Shown here piece after piece: positions 1 to 12,209 of a stretch of 43,905 nt of DNA (the first letter of the stretch is position 1; every line of letters begins with the position of its first letter). This DNA is from Hypholoma sublateritium FD-334 SS-4 (Eukaryota; Basidiomycota; Agaricomycetes; Agaricales; Strophariaceae). Made by a program: the position numbers and the translations under genes. The DNA lies in contig KN817703.1 in assembly GCA_000827495.1 (NCBI GenBank), positions 6,856 through 50,760 on the forward strand. The letters are read 5' to 3'. The notes beneath the pieces were generated by a model, which worked only from the letters and a program-made list of their open reading frames with translations, had not been told where the DNA came from and ran no database searches.

Positions 1-191
1 CATGTTTTGGGCAATTTCGCATTTTTGAGGGACCGTGGGAATTTTTCAGGCCCTCAAGCCGGCCTTGCCACCTTTTTCCTGCTGTTTTTCAAACTCAGCT
101 GCTTGCTAAAATGCATCATGCAGCAGTTTCCCAAGGTGATGCAATGCCAGGCAGGCACATACATTTTTTCTGGCCCGGAAATNGCTGCAGG

Positions 192-219
192 GCAACTGCC
201 CAGGCCCTTGGGCAGTTGC
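192..219. repeat. 11-bp inverted repeat (hairpin)
   Basis: GCAACTGCCCA at 192-202 is followed by a 6-base loop and its exact reverse complement at 209-219. The similarity continues imperfectly outward into GCTGC/GCAGC. It lies in 1-284, where I see no gene. That stretch contains ambiguous bases at 183 and 237 and directly abuts the broken 3' end of the NUP192 copy. It could be a transposon end or a terminator-like fold; nothing decides between them. Confidence 0.6.
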
Positions 220-284
220 TGCTGTGGATATTTGAANATAGTTGGGCAAGTTCCATTGTTTGAAGGCTTAAACTAACAGCATAG

Positions 285-3200
285 GCTGCTACAGCGTCGG
301 TGATGAGAACGCTGCGCGCAAAACGAGCCGCCTACCGATGAACGGCTGGTCTGCCTCGGGCCGCGTGTCGAGGTTGTCGCACTGCACCAGAATGGGCAGC
401 AGCTGAGCCTCCAGAATGGCGTTCAGCGCCTGCATGGCTCTGCGTCATCCGAGTGAATAGCGACATCTTGGCCTCGTACACATAAAGGGAGGTCAGGTCA
501 TCTTGACACAATCCATTAGTGTGTTTTCAAGCTACAAAAGAAAAAGGACCGCCTTACCTAGATCGGGTTTGAGCACACCCTGCAAACACGAGTCCGAGTC
601 TTTGATACTATGCACGAAGTTCGACAGTATGCCATGTCGATTGAGGGCAGCGAGCACAACGTGTTGCTTCTCGAGGCTCGACAGCTGGACGGTGGCATCG
701 AGCAGCATGAATGCGACCGTCTTCCACACCTCCGTGCCATCGATCGCGTCTCTGGAGACAGTCGAAATCAGGCGCTCCATGGCTGGCTTCATGACGGCCA
801 GACAGCTGATTTCAAGAGAAGACGCAGTCGACGCGCGATCGCTGGACACGGAGGGCGCGAGCGACGAGCTTCGGCGCATGTACGTGCTGTCGCGGAGGCT
901 GGACAAGCCCAGGGAAGCGCCGAAGCCACTCGAGTCAGTCTCGGCGGAGGGGTCGACATCGTGCGGCGACCTGATGAGGTGGAAGAAGTTGATGAGCGTG
1001 GCATACAAATTGCCGCGGACGAGCTCCACATGGCTGTTGTCCAGAATGATCTCCAAGATGTTGCGCAGGATAGTGTGCAGTCTCTCGGCCGGGAGAGACC
1101 CCGACTCNGAATCGNCGCCCAGCGACTGCAAGATGACTTGATGTTGCCTGTCTTCCCGGAGCTTGGTGATCGACGAAAGAATNGTTTCTGAAAGAAGGAC
1201 CGATGTAGTCTCCTCGATATNCCCCGAGCGCATCGTCGCAGGAAGAACGTGGAGCAAGTCGAAGAGCATGTTCTCGCGCCGATTGTGTGGCAGGCGATCG
1301 AAGCATTTCGTCAGCGCCAGATCCAGGACCCGCCTCCAGGACTCGAAGCTCGTCACTCGCGCATGGGAGACCTGGCGCCGATGGTTCTCTACGGCGCAGC
1401 TTCCCAGGACATAGATGATCTCAGTATTGAGCTGCTCGTTCTGCGCCTGTGTGGCGACGGTGCCTTGAGCATGAAGGGCGGCCTTCCCAGTGGATAACAG
1501 GTACACCAANGCACTGCGATCGACAACTTCACATCCCGAGGCGTCTNTGCGGATACACGATTGGAGGTTGATCTGGTTCAGATACTGCATGTCGACAGGN
1601 TCCACGGAAAGGCTGTCCGCCCAGTCGAACATCAGCGACTGNAGGAAGTCGATAATCCGTATGNGCGACTGNCCCAGTTCGTGGAACGCAGAGAAATTGT
1701 GCTCCTCCTCGAGCTCCGTATCNGTGCCGAAAAGGATTTCCAGCAGCTCCGTAACGGCCTTGAAATGCCCTTTAATGGTGAGGACATGTAGTTCGAGGGC
1801 CACTAGATCGAAGATATATGAACGTAGACGCAGGAATGAGCTCAGCGATGTGACCGTTGTGGTTATGCGCGTTCCGTCCCCATATAAGACCTGGATGTAT
1901 GGGTCTTGCAAAATCTCCGGCGCATGGGAGGGGACCCGTGCCAGTTGGCGCGCGAAAAAGTCCTCGCGGGTGCGTAGATATCGGCACGTAAACTCCGACG
2001 TCTGACGATGAACACAAAGCTGGTAGATGAGGCGATAGCACCGTTCTGCCAGCTCCGGAAGAGCAATGAACAGCGGCAGGGCATAATCGGCCCCTCTTTC
2101 CCTGTTTTTTCCCCTTAGTCGCGGTACGCCGGCGTTAACGAGATCGAAGAGGACATGTATGGTCGTCCGCTGTGCGCCCAGCGCGTGGGGGTCCTGGATC
2201 GTCTGTTCGTTGCCATTGTCGCCGAAGAGGAGGAAGTGGGCGATATTGGGGAAAGGTCGGTTTGTCTCGGTGTCTTGGATGAGGAGATCGAGCGCTGCGA
2301 GCCGCATGGCCTGTTCCAGAGATTCTGAGGATGAATCAATCACCGGGGCGCCAGCCCCCGTCGTTCGCGCGGCGTATTCCTCGATTTGTGCTACGTTTTC
2401 CGTGACATCCGTGCTCATGATCTTCACGAACCCGCCGAGGATCCGTTCCGACTCGGGGCTTGCTTGCATGAGGGTGACCAACGTCGATGGTGGTATTGAC
2501 AGTGGAAGCTTGGCAATGATCTTGACGGCGAGCAGAGCAACCTCTGAATATGTAAGATATGCCATATATGTAGCCAACGCCGGAATATGCAACGGGCCTA
2601 ACGACAACGGCTGGTCGAATCGGTTGAAATAGGATCGGGAGTAAACCTGCCCCACAAATAGCGCACTGTTGAAGTTGGAGAGGAGGGGGATGAAGATGTC
2701 CAAAAAGATATCGGGTTTCCGAAACGCGTTAGACGATGCTCAGGACGCGAGTGATGGTGATACGGAAAAATAGATCCTCGGCAGCAAAGCCCTTTTCAAA
2801 TCCCTCGAGCCCGTTTACAACGTATTCCAAGATTGATGCTTGCAGGGAGGTACTCGTCAGCAGCCGTTTCATGATATCGTGACCTGGGTGGACAAGCAGT
2901 GGGATGATGTCCTCCAAACTGAGCCGCGCCTCATCAGTTGCGGTGGCCAACGACGACTCCAGATCGAAGCTGGCTGGGCTTCGTTCGATGAACATCAGAC
3001 ATAGGTCGTCAATCTGCCATCGGTCGAAGCACGAGAGTAATCGCGTTTGGAGATGTTCGGGAAGACAGTGTCGATTACAAAGCTCGTGAAAGGAGCGAGT
3101 CCGGGCAGTCAATATGGTTGACCGAGCGTCTCGGGAATGGTAGTCTCCCGTCCCGGGGAAAGTTCCTGCAATTAGATCTGCTTCGGGGTGTGTATGAGTG

Positions 3201-4089
3201 CTAAGGAGTTTCAAGAAGGGTATCGTCGAGGGATAGACTCTATGCGCAGATTCCTCCAGTTCCATTTCCACGCCGTTTGTCGCCCCGAGTATCACACCAG
3301 ATCCACCTGCAGCACCCAGACGGACATTAATGACTTCCAGCCGCTCCATCGGTGTCCAGACAGCTTCGCATATTTCGACTCCCGGAACGCCAGCACCCGA
3401 TTCGCAGAACGAGCAAAGAGTATCGAATACAGCGCCTTGCAATTGAGCTCCAGTGGTATTCCAAGTGAGATTAGAGACAGGAGGGTCGGGATAGCCCTAA
3501 AATGTGCATGGCCGGCGATCGTCGTGCGCACGGCAACGGAATAAGAGACGACGGTTGACAGCACCCGGAGGAATAATCGGGCGAGCAACACGTCCTGCCC
3601 GGAGATCGCGAATTGGGCGGAGACTTGAAGAGGAGGCGCGAGGTTCTGGAATGATGTACCAAACGACGGAGGTTGCGCTGGAGGTTGGTTGCGAGGATTT
3701 GAAGAATTGTGTGCCCAGGTCTCCAGGATACCGAATAAGACCGTAACGACGTCTTGACGAGGGGCTGGCTCTGGATGTTCCGCTAGAGGAGGGTGCGACA
3801 AAGGGAAGCTCGACGAAGCTCGATTCCCGTCTGTCCGTGCGTGGGCAAGCACAAAATCTTCTTGTCTTTGCTTAATTTTGCGAAGTTCCGAAGAGGCGTG
3901 GTTGATGAAAGAGCGAAGCATAGTCTCAAAGGACAATGGAACTACCAATCTGAGCTCTGCCGGTGGGACTTCCCGGAGATCTGGTTGGTCTGAAGGTGAC
4001 TTATCGAGGATGGAATATCTCGGACCACGGCCTGACTTGCCCTCGATATGGATGGTGCCGACAGCGGGTGCCGACGCGGTGGACGTCAT
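285..4089 (-). pseudogene. NUP192: NUP192/NUP205 nucleoporin, disabled copy 1
   Basis: This is the large inner-ring scaffold nucleoporin (Nup192 in yeast, Nup205 in animals), which normally works in the nuclear pore complex. The ATG is at 4089. Recognisable blocks are PGVEICEAVW and ERLEVINVR in the N-terminal half, and RCYRLIYQLC followed by YLRTREDFFARQLA in the middle. Near 480-300 the reading AKMSLFTRMTQS then LEAQLLPILVQCDNLD marks the late part. Full-length family members are about 1,700-2,100 aa; this copy stops short. Four lesions are visible. Extra bases (TTGCA on the coding strand) near 3438-3442 shift the frame between ELN and GAVFDTL. A TAA lies at 2729-2731. A small indel near 2711-2720 restores FLDIFIPLL. 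One extra base sits near 415-418. Similarity ends near 285. Ambiguous bases at 1108-1723 could hide base-calling errors, but the 3438 and 2729 lesions lie outside that stretch. A second, more decayed copy lies at 39340-41270. Confidence 0.85.
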
Positions 4090-4444
4090 TGTAGCAGGGA
4101 CAGCGATACCGGTGGTAATGGGGTGGTTGCGATATACTATATCGTTTGATTAGTAAAAAAAAAAAGTATGTATTCTCCATTCGCGCCGCACCATGGTCGA
4201 CCGACATTATTGTGCGGGCCATCTAACACACATACAATCAGCCCTCCACACCATCCTCACGGACATAGACAACTACAACGCACCTGAACCCTATCATCCT
4301 CAGACGTTCTCAACTCGAGACCGTCTACTCAGATCCCTTGCACCACCTCAACCCCGTCCGCCCACACGAAGTGCAGCGCCGCAATGCCCATCGCACATGT
4401 GTAGCATCCTCGACGGCCAACAGCCGGTCATACAGTGGCAAATT
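4090..4444. other. Upstream flank of NUP192 copy 1, no gene seen
   Basis: The stretch includes a run of A near 4155-4166 just upstream of the NUP192 ATG, and a weak rightward reading rich in Pro and Arg that I do not recognise. It leads into the dispersed repeat at 4445. I can support no feature beyond a presumed former promoter. Confidence 0.4.
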
Positions 4445-5240
4445 GGTGAAAGTCACAAAGGTGTGTGGCGTGTCGTAGATCGTAATGTCTGCTGGAGCGG
4501 TGAGCTGCTTCGCTTCAGCTCAAGTTTTCGGCATAAAATCGATTATCCGGTACGCACCTTGCTGATTCAGTCCGCGGGATCCTTCGCGGGGCTGACTGAC
4601 CTCCAGAAAACCTATCTGTCGTCCATCGTTGCTTGTTCGTGTTTTCTCTGGCCCAGATGCGAGAGCGTCGTCCACGGATCGAAGGGGGCGGGGCTGTACG
4701 TTATCCTGCTCGTTCGACCTCCATCAAGGCTTGACGCAGTTCATCCGTTGGAGCGCGGTGCGGATGATACTATTGCAGCGCGTGAAGACGGGGTCGCGGA
4801 TAGATACAGGAGCCACGCGGCTATTTCTCATTAGCTTGACACAGATAAATGATCAACTTTGTGACCCACCGCAGGCACATTCTGTCATTGATCCTGAAGC
4901 TGATGCTGAAAGGCTTGAGCCTGTCGCTACCACAGGGGAGTGGGGACATCCCAATGACTGCTTTGGTACCAGGTCATTGGGGAGGTGTTCAAGTATTGAC
5001 GCGGACGCCCTGCTGGTATGTACATGCATTGATGTGTGGGAATCGAACATAGCCACGTGATATATGATAGCCAGTCGATTGATTAATGATGGAGCGGAAA
5101 TCCCCAAGAAATCCCCAAGAAATCCCTGTACATGTGCTCGATCTGATTCGATATCGACAATGCTAAAACTTGTGCTAGTTTTTCAAAAAGAATTCATCAT
5201 TTGTATCTATATATATATTCTAATATTCTGCTGTACTGAA
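4445..5240 (+). repeat. Dispersed ~770-bp repeat, left copy
   Basis: By eye this block is about 95% identical to the reverse complement of 37350-38108. Shared landmarks are the stretch around GGCATAAAATCGATTA (about 4530), the GGTACC palindrome at 4951-4980, and the AT-rich end near 5165-5240. Its outer 55-75 bases recur a third time, inverted, at 33007-33065. Differences between the two long copies include small indels. One is about 30 bases present only on the right, just before the palindrome. The first 200 bases have codon-like texture (a reading with MSAGAVSCFASAQV), but stops interrupt it, so it may carry a captured gene fragment. No transposase is encoded. I read it as a non-autonomous element or segmental duplicate. 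Confidence 0.85.
4951..4980. repeat. GGTACC-centred imperfect palindrome
   Basis: CCAATGAC at 4951-4958 and GTCATTGG at 4973-4980 are exact inverted arms around a core containing TTTGGTACC. The same structure is at 37547-37576 in the partner repeat. Half-sites of the same consensus occur at 24179, 24211, 30684 and 30925. Confidence 0.75.
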
Positions 5241-5683
5241 TCATATAGTATGAACGAGTTAAACTACGAAAGTCCTTATGCCGTGACGTACTGTCTTCGA
5301 AAGCAGAGGCCGCGCACATGTACAGCACATGGTAGTTATCGAAGACAGATTCAAATTACGGAAACGTTATGATCAGTGCAAGATGCATATGGTGCCGACA
5401 AATTACTGACCGGCGCCGACTCCCTGCCCTGCAAATCTAGGTATTGGTTACGATAACACATGTCAGTTACATATAACTAATATAGCAATACACACCCTTT
5501 TTGTCAACCTTGATCTCACCATGCAGGCTTGCACGAGCATTTCTTTTGTCAGCTTAATGTAAGAGCTTATCCCTCATTCACGTTCTGAAGGTGCACAAAA
5601 TTCATGACATTGAGCAATTGATGGTTCGTACGTTAATATTAATATATGACAAAAAGATCCATTGCAACAAGGTGCCCATTACA
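5241..5683. other. Intergenic, no feature seen
   Basis: AT-rich sequence between the repeat end and the stop codon of the 884-aa gene. The small open frames have no coding texture. It presumably contains the 3' UTR of the leftward gene at 5684-8386. Confidence 0.5.
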
Positions 5684-8386
5684 TCATGAAATAGCACGAA
5701 AATCTCGAATCAGGGACAATGCAACCTGTTCTATCCTGACTCTGGCGCGAGACATCTCTCTCGTACCACGGCATATGTTTCTCCAATGTCCAGAAGTACA
5801 AGGTTGTCGACGAAGGGTGGGATTAGGGCCTTTCACATCCGAAGATGCTATTGCGTAGAGAGATTCATTATATGATGTCCATCGACCAAAATCTAGGCCG
5901 GAACTCGAAAATGCGGATGGCAAAGGACACCATGATTTTAATGCCGTTTGATTGGCATGCTCTACATCGGATTAGTATGGCTTATAAATCAATAAAAATA
6001 AATACATACCTGTTGAGCAATTATACATCCCTAGAAGTAATAGCGTCTCCGACTCTAACAGCGCATCGTCAACAAGCTGCGTTCCATTTGGGAGCGTGAC
6101 AACAATCATCTCGTCTTGGTTGGAAGCCCGACCTGATGGGCCATTCAGAACATTATCAAAACTGACAGTTGTAACAGAAGCTCTCCAAAGGTAGCCACCC
6201 CTAAGTAAAGCAGCACGAGACCGTGGTTGCCCCAAAAGTACCTCACATTGCTCCATGTACGCAGCGTAATCGCGAATCGTAAACTGGTAATTAACAGGGC
6301 GATTTGGGTGTTTGGAAAACCTTCGTTCAACATGTTGTAAGGCGTGAAGAGTGTTCGCTTCTTGAAGAGTGTAGAAGGGTATGCCCCTGCGCAGCAGATA
6401 TAGGGCTAGGTCTTTTTCGTGCAGTTTAGGATGCAGGCGGCAGACGAGAAGCGCATCAGCGGCAGTGGTGAGGGTTAAGGTCCACTTGACTGTTGCACTT
6501 TCACCAAAATTGAGCATAAACAAAGGGCCGTTTGGTCCTGAGACTTCTTGGATGCATCTAAAACGTTCAGTGTAGGCTGTACAAGATCTGTTCTCGCGGC
6601 TGAAATCCCAATCATCGTTTGAGATAACCCCATTGCTAGATACACGAGACACAAAGTTGGCTAGGGCAAGAATTTGTGGGCGGCAAAAAAGGGAGACACG
6701 AGATTGGGCCCATGAGAAACCGAAAAAGCGCAAAAATGCTTTCTGACGACTGAGGTCCGTTATCGGAGGCAGTAAAGGAATGGGAAGGGGTGCGGTATAG
6801 CCAAAGTAAATATTCGCTGTCTCCAAAAGCTCTTCTTCAAGGATAGCGTCTGCCTCCTGTACGTCTAAACTTTGTGGTGTTGATGGGAAAGGGAGCCACT
6901 CTTGCTCATGTTCGATCCGGGTGATATCCATGTTGGATCTTACCGGAAGCATAGAGGGACCTATGTGTGTATCATTGGCTTCCTCATAATCCACGTAAAC
7001 CTCGTCATCAGCACCAGGTTCCTCGCCATCCGATTCATCGTCTGATCCAAATTGAGACGAACAGTCATATTCATTCGAGAACGAGTCATATCGAATCTGA
7101 TTTGACGAATAATCGCCTAAAGTGTCCTGGCGCCACTTTTTGGATACCTGCTCGCGAATATATCGTTCCGAAGTGTGGTCTTTGACCCAACGAAACACTT
7201 TGGCACTTTGCGTGGGGGGCTTCTTCTCTCTAGACAGCCGCTTCTGTTTGTCTGATGCTGTTTCTGTTATCTCCAGACGTTTGTTCAAGGCTTCGCGAGA
7301 TGCAAAGAACTCTTTCCAAGAAGGGGGACATTTTTCACGCTCTATACTTGGGGCCGGAGAAATGGCATCCGAAGCCACTGATTCACGCGGAGGTGAGGGG
7401 TTTGGTAAGAGTGTCGTGGTACCTAATTGCAATTGGTGTGTGAGAGGAGCGAGCATTGAGAACCGTCGATCTTGTGCTTGTTCTTTTCCCCAGGGATACC
7501 AAACAGGCACGCTATGCTGACAAAACCACTCGACAGAAGGCTGGAAGATATCCTTGGCAGGAAGGTGAAGAAAGACGCCAGTTCGCGTGATATCCGGGTG
7601 AAAGCTGCATGCAACGGATGACGCAAGCGAATCCAACCACGTCCTTTCCACCCCTTTCTCCAGCAAAAAATCGTACCAGCTTTTCTTCGCCAAATTAGGA
7701 AAATGTTGTACCTCGCGCTGCTTGTCTTCGGCTCTTGCAATCAGAAATGAGAGAAGTGCCACCCATACTGAAAACCAATCCCTGGATTTAGTGATCACCT
7801 TTGCTACCATCCATGGATGTCGAAAACGATTATGGAACCCGAATGCACGAGGATTCATTGGCCTTATTACCGGTATGTCGAAGTAAACTTGGATAAGTGA
7901 AGTGATTGTGGTGAGATCCCTATCCAGCATCAACCAACTGTCAGAAATGATATCAGGCATGCAGTATCCAGAATCGTCGTGAAGGCGGAGAGATCGACGG
8001 AAATTCAGCAGCAATGCATCAAAAGGGGGTTGTCGATAATCAGGATTATGGGGAAAAAACGATATCCAGCCCCATGCACGACTCCACCACCGAGGATTCA
8101 TGTAGTTTGAGATATCGAGATCCATAGCATTGCGCTTTTTGGAGGTGGAATTTGGGATCGGAGGGACCACAATCGTTGCAGGTTCATGTACGACGTGATT
8201 GGCATTACTTGGAGCGGACTTGCGAGGCTTTGCTTCTTTAATCGGAGGAACAAATGGGTTTTCTCCGAACCTATCTACTGCAGGTTCTTGCACGACGCGA
8301 CTGGAATTAGGAGAGTAATAAACGCGCCCACTCAGAATTTGGACGCGTCCGAAGCTGCGGTCAAGCCTTCGAATACAATCAGTCAT
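5684..8386 (-). CDS. Orphan 884-aa protein, Agaricomycete family of unknown function
   Basis: The gene runs leftwards from an ATG at 8386. One intron of 48 nt (5962-6009, GTATGT...GTAG) joins the frames exactly, and the sum is 884 codons plus stop. No known domain is recognised. From the N terminus I see a basic Pro-rich lead and an aromatic-rich block with NPRWWSRAWGWISFFP. Next come FHNRFRHPWMVAKVI and EWFCQHSVPVWYPWG near residue 300, then a Lys-rich helix. An acidic stretch (DDESDGEEPGADDE) follows near the middle. The C-terminal half is globular with RFFGFSWAQSRVSLFCRP, and the 3' exon carries SWCPLPSAFSSSGLDFGRW. From memory, this order (W-rich block, VPVWYPW, acidic middle, SW.P....SG.D.G.W end) recurs in unnamed multi-copy Agaricomycete proteins. 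I infer an accessory, possibly element-associated gene. The frame is open throughout. Confidence 0.8.
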
Positions 8387-8980
8387 GTTTATCACTGCCT
8401 TTTGCAATATACTGGTACATACATTTATGATATCTGTTGGATAATATCCAAAGGTCCTAGATGAATTGGCCGGTTTCGTACCGAGTCAATATCTGGTGGA
8501 GAGGAATGTGTTGTCAGACCACGAACGGTTTCTGTGTATCTTGATTTAAAACTCCGCCAACATCACATGATTGCCGAAGCCCTGCCGCGAGTAAGCGCCT
8601 TGCCATAGCTTGCCATTGGCAGTGAGTCCGCCTGCGCGGCCCGTATGACAGGTTTTTCCGATTCCCAGATGACTCCTCAAGAAATCACACCAGTACTGAT
8701 CGTGAAAATCAGGCCGTCGTGAATCTTAGTTACGAATCTAGATCTTAGGCCTAATAAGTAACTTGAGGACTCGACTCTGAATTAACTGCAAATTACAGCG
8801 GCTTATATGGTCCGTAGGCGCTAATAGGGGTCACCTGCGCATGCGTCCATCTATACATACATACATATAGTCGTCAACTGTACATATAACTAATGAAATT
8901 TGAAGCTCGAAGGGTTGCATGTAGTTCAAATGATTGAATCTTGCAGGTGGGCCAGAGGGTGTGAATAAGACGGTCCACGT
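8387..8980. other. Upstream region of the 884-aa gene, no gene seen
   Basis: No convincing reading frame. This should hold the promoter of the leftward 5684-8386 gene and the 3' end of the leftward coiled-coil gene. Short repeats of ATAC occur near 8850-8870. I see no other structure. Confidence 0.45.
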
Positions 8981-9369
8981 TTACCTGAGTCTATGGGCTA
9001 CAGATACTCTCTCAAAATCCTTTTTTTGACTTTGGAGGGTTGCGTGAAGCTTGTCCATTTGTAGCTGAATCTTAAAGTTGCGCTTCTAAAGATCGGTCAG
9101 TCCCGATGGCGCAAACATGAAAGACCAGACCTTAGTACCTCTAGCGACACCATGTACTTTCTCAACTTTACTTCATTTGATTCCCATTCGTCGACCAGAT
9201 TTTCCAGTCGCTCTGTCGCTTGTAGAATGTCTTGCGGAGCGTTCACTTGTTCATTCTGGTCGTTCAAGTTGACCTCCGCTGCGTTCATTCGTATATGTCC
9301 GTTGACCTCGTCTACCCTGATGTCCGCTTGGGCATCGCGATCTACAGGTGTGCTGTAGTTGGAAGACAT
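8981..9369 (-). CDS. Small predicted coiled-coil protein (about 104 aa)
   Basis: Two exons are inferred: 9139-9369 (77 codons, phase 0) and 8981-9064, joined by a 74-nt intron with GTACTA and TTCAG ends. The stop is TAA at 8981-8983. Residues about 45-104 form an amphipathic, charged helix (QATERLENLVDEWESNEVKL, then KLHATLQSQKKDFERV), typical of a coiled coil. The N-terminal 40 residues are polar and probably disordered. It shares orientation with its neighbours on both sides. Function is unknown; it could be an adaptor or a capsid-like small protein of an element. The exon join is in frame and extends the helix, which supports the model. Confidence 0.6.
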
Positions 9370-9421
9370 AAGGGATGGATATGTGGTACAAGTGGCGGAG
9401 ATAAGTCATAGACGCACCTAT

Positions 9422-9431
9422 GTATATATAC
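9422..9431 (-). promoter_or_regulatory. TATA-like box for the coiled-coil gene
   Basis: TATATATA lies about 54-60 bases upstream of the ATG at 9369, a plausible TATA position. Support is by spacing only. Confidence 0.35.
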
Positions 9432-10193
9432 TATCCAGCCTTTGTCTCCGGATGGCCTTTCAGCAAAATGTGAGGTTTGACCTCGAAGGACATGATCTAG
9501 ACGAAAATGAGCGTTCGTTTATTCAAAGACATGATCTAGATAAATCGGTTCCAATGCTTGAGCGGCTGTTGGTGGTTACGCGGGTATAGCATCAAACGGG
9601 GTTGACGGCATGGTAGTGCCAGTTAACCCCTCGAGAACCTATGTGTTTACTCGAGGTCAATGCGTCAACAAGGGCCATTCTCGTGACGTGCTTCACTGGT
9701 CACTTGCGACAGAGCTCACCGACATAAGGCGGTGACCATACGTGCCGCCCCGCCTACGGCTAAGAATAGAAGAAAAAACTTTTCCCGTCGGCGCGGGCCA
9801 GTCTGACAAGTCTCACATATCTTACCTCCTGCCGTCGCTCGGGAAAGGCCGGTGGGCGTCTGTTTGCATTTATAGACGCGCAGCGGGCCGACGCGCGTCT
9901 ATAGCTGTGTCGGAGCTGTGCTAAAGCTGTGCACCGTGCCGCATTGTGCTTCGAGTTCGGAGGCATAACTGCCAGTGAGACTACTACTGGGACTCGCGCC
10001 CAGAACAGAGACAAAGCAGCTACGGATTCTAAACCGATCGGTCCGATCCAAGTATGACCATGAAATTCAATTGGATCCAATATCAATTTTCCGTAGACAA
10101 AATTAACTTGAAGTAGTCACTGTTCCCCCGATATACAGACTCGATCACTGGACATTCTCAATTGGACATTGGACAAGTATGTGTAGCAGGTAT
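9432..10193. other. Intergenic, no gene seen
   Basis: Two copies of GACATGATCTAGA (near 9489 and 9529) form a short direct repeat. A rightward reading from 9452 covers this stretch but has no other support. The rest (9600-10193) shows no coding texture; it lies downstream of the leftward propeller gene. Confidence 0.4.
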
Positions 10194-12209
10194 TTAGCGC
10201 TCGAAACGAGAGAACAGGGCCGTGGCGACTGCAATGTAACAAATGAGAGTTATACAGGCAACGAGGAAATGTAGGAAGAAAGCAAATGCCATGACAAGTG
10301 GATCGCGCGGGGCAGGTACTATGGCCCCCGACTGTTGCGGTACGGTGGGCGCGGAGAATTCCACCGCAATGTCAAGACCTGCATCTTGAACACAAGCGTC
10401 GATGGGTGCTGTGGCCTGCGCGTTGACGTGACCGTCGGAATCTCTCGCAACATCTGGGCCTGGTCCACGGCCATTGTTTCCATCGTCAATGATTACGTCG
10501 CGCTGCTCTTGGGCGTCTTCAAGATCTTCACCTGCGGACGAGCTGCCCAATTCGGATGCCCCGGGCCCCGAATCGGGTTCGGAGGCAGCCAGTGAGGCCG
10601 TACTGCGAGTGGCACCCCCTGCGTGATCGACGGGCTCTGAGATGCGCAAATTTCCAGAATCAACCCCCAGAACCTGGAAGTATATATATGCGTCAATGTT
10701 CACCCATGCTACAGCATGTCGGCAGTCCTCACCTCAGGGCAGATCACCGCGACTTTCCCGATCAAATCCTTGACGAAAACGAGATGTCCTCTTCCATATA
10801 TCAATCCGCCGCGCTGGAACATCGTCAGTCCTTAACACAGCTGACAGTAGAGGATAAAAGATGCACAACGACAGGGTGTAATTCTAGTTGAAGAATGTAT
10901 TACGTCAGAACCAACCGCTGAACGCACCACGGCATCGCTTACCTCTCAGCGCCCTCGGAGTGCCAAGTTCCGTCCGACCTACCTGTATGGTGAACGACGT
11001 ATTGGCACGTCCTACTTCCAAGCGAAGGATTACGTCGATGTGATGCTCGTCCCCTTGCGGCTGACTGTGCACTAGTGCGATTGAGTCGCGGTCAATGTAG
11101 ACGACCATCACTATCGACCGAAATGGACCGGTCGAATGGGTGACCTTGGCAATATATTGTCGAGTTTGGAGATCGTAGATCTCTACCTCTTGGTAGGCGG
11201 TTACGCCGAGATATTTCTTCTTGTCGGGAGACAGCGTTCCTCCGGGCACGCTTTACGAGTCGGAAGTCTAAGCATACGGGTATACCTCTTTTGATGAACA
11301 AGAAACTTACAGTGTTCGGGCCTGCGCTATCTTGATCTCCCACAGAACCTTTGGAGGGGAGAACGACGTTGAGACGGCACTGAGAAATAACATGAGAGTC
11401 TCGTTGAGACAACCGTAGGGATTTCGCTTACAGAAGCTCCAAAGGATACACAAGCAGTAGCTCATGCTCTTCAATGTACGAACTGAATATCACTTGCGGA
11501 AATCCGTCCAACATATGGGGGTGCCAAGAGCCCCTTCCGAGCCCGTATACCTCAATTCTTTCAACATGATCTTCTATTAACGCGTTAGTCAAGGAGCGCA
11601 CCCAAATATAATCAACACTTACTCCAAGGGTTGGAATAGGTCAGAATCTTGTCGCCAATGGCAGCGGTCATTTCCGTTGCCTGGTCGTTGAAACAAAGAT
11701 CTTTCAAGAACAGAGTGGTGGACTTATTGAGAGAGCGAGCGAGGTCAAGAACTTGCTCCGTCCACATTTCCTTAGCAGAACCCAATTAGGAAGGATACGA
11801 AGTACAGAACTAGCGTAGGAAAGCTCACCCCATTCTCAGTAAAGGAAACACCAAATACGGTCCCTCTAGTGTACACGACAATGAACTGAAGGGGCTGGGT
11901 GGGATGCCACGATATAGCGCAAACCGAGTCATATTGGATAGTGTTTCGTCGAATCGATAACCTTTCGCGGTACACAGCAAAAGAGCTCCAAATTCCTGTG
12001 GCTCCGAGCTTGAATATCTGAATGTATACCGTGACGTTCTGTGAGCCAAAACACAGATATTATTAGCAACAACTAGCACGAACCTCCACGACATGGTTTC
12101 TGAGGGCAATGGCCATGTATCCTCCATCCGGAGACAGAGAAAGCTCCAGTGGAATACGCCGAGAGGCAGTTGGTTTGAAAAAGGTGGCTGCGACGATGGG
12201 GGGGGTCAT
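10194..12209 (-). CDS. Tail-anchored beta-propeller (WD40-like) protein B
   Basis: A multi-exon gene whose ATG is at 12209 (MTPPIVAATFFKP). WD40-like strands include LELSLSPDGGYMAIAL near residue 20-35 and VCAISWHPTQPLQFIVVYTR. Further along come MTAAIGDKILTYSNPW, then YLGVTAYQEVEIYDLQTRQY. Four short introns can be placed at 12040-12087, 11771-11828, 11587-11630 and near 11400-11440. More introns split the 3' half near 10870-10985 and 10680-10735. The C-terminal ~165 residues are acidic and low-complexity. They end in one hydrophobic segment (MAFAFFLHFLVACITLICYI) and a 12-residue tail with RFER. This predicts a cytosolic propeller tethered by a C-terminal anchor. It is a paralogue of the genes at 12495-14169 and 16728-18629: IGxKIxTYSNP and the IYDLQTR/IYSLKTR block are shared with the latter. 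Sec12-type proteins have the same architecture, but three copies side by side argue against a housekeeping Sec12. Confidence 0.7.

Noticed and set aside
503..1141. Rightward open frames across the NUP192 copy (for example 503-1141 and 2159-2632)
   Set aside because: They are antisense shadows of the NUP192 frame and have no coding texture of their own.
5030..5056. A tRNA B-box-like stretch (GTTCGATTCCCAC on the minus strand) inside the 770-bp repeat, suggesting a tRNA gene or tRNA-derived SINE
   Set aside because: No A box at the required distance and no cloverleaf can be folded around it; the same bases recur only because the whole repeat is duplicated.
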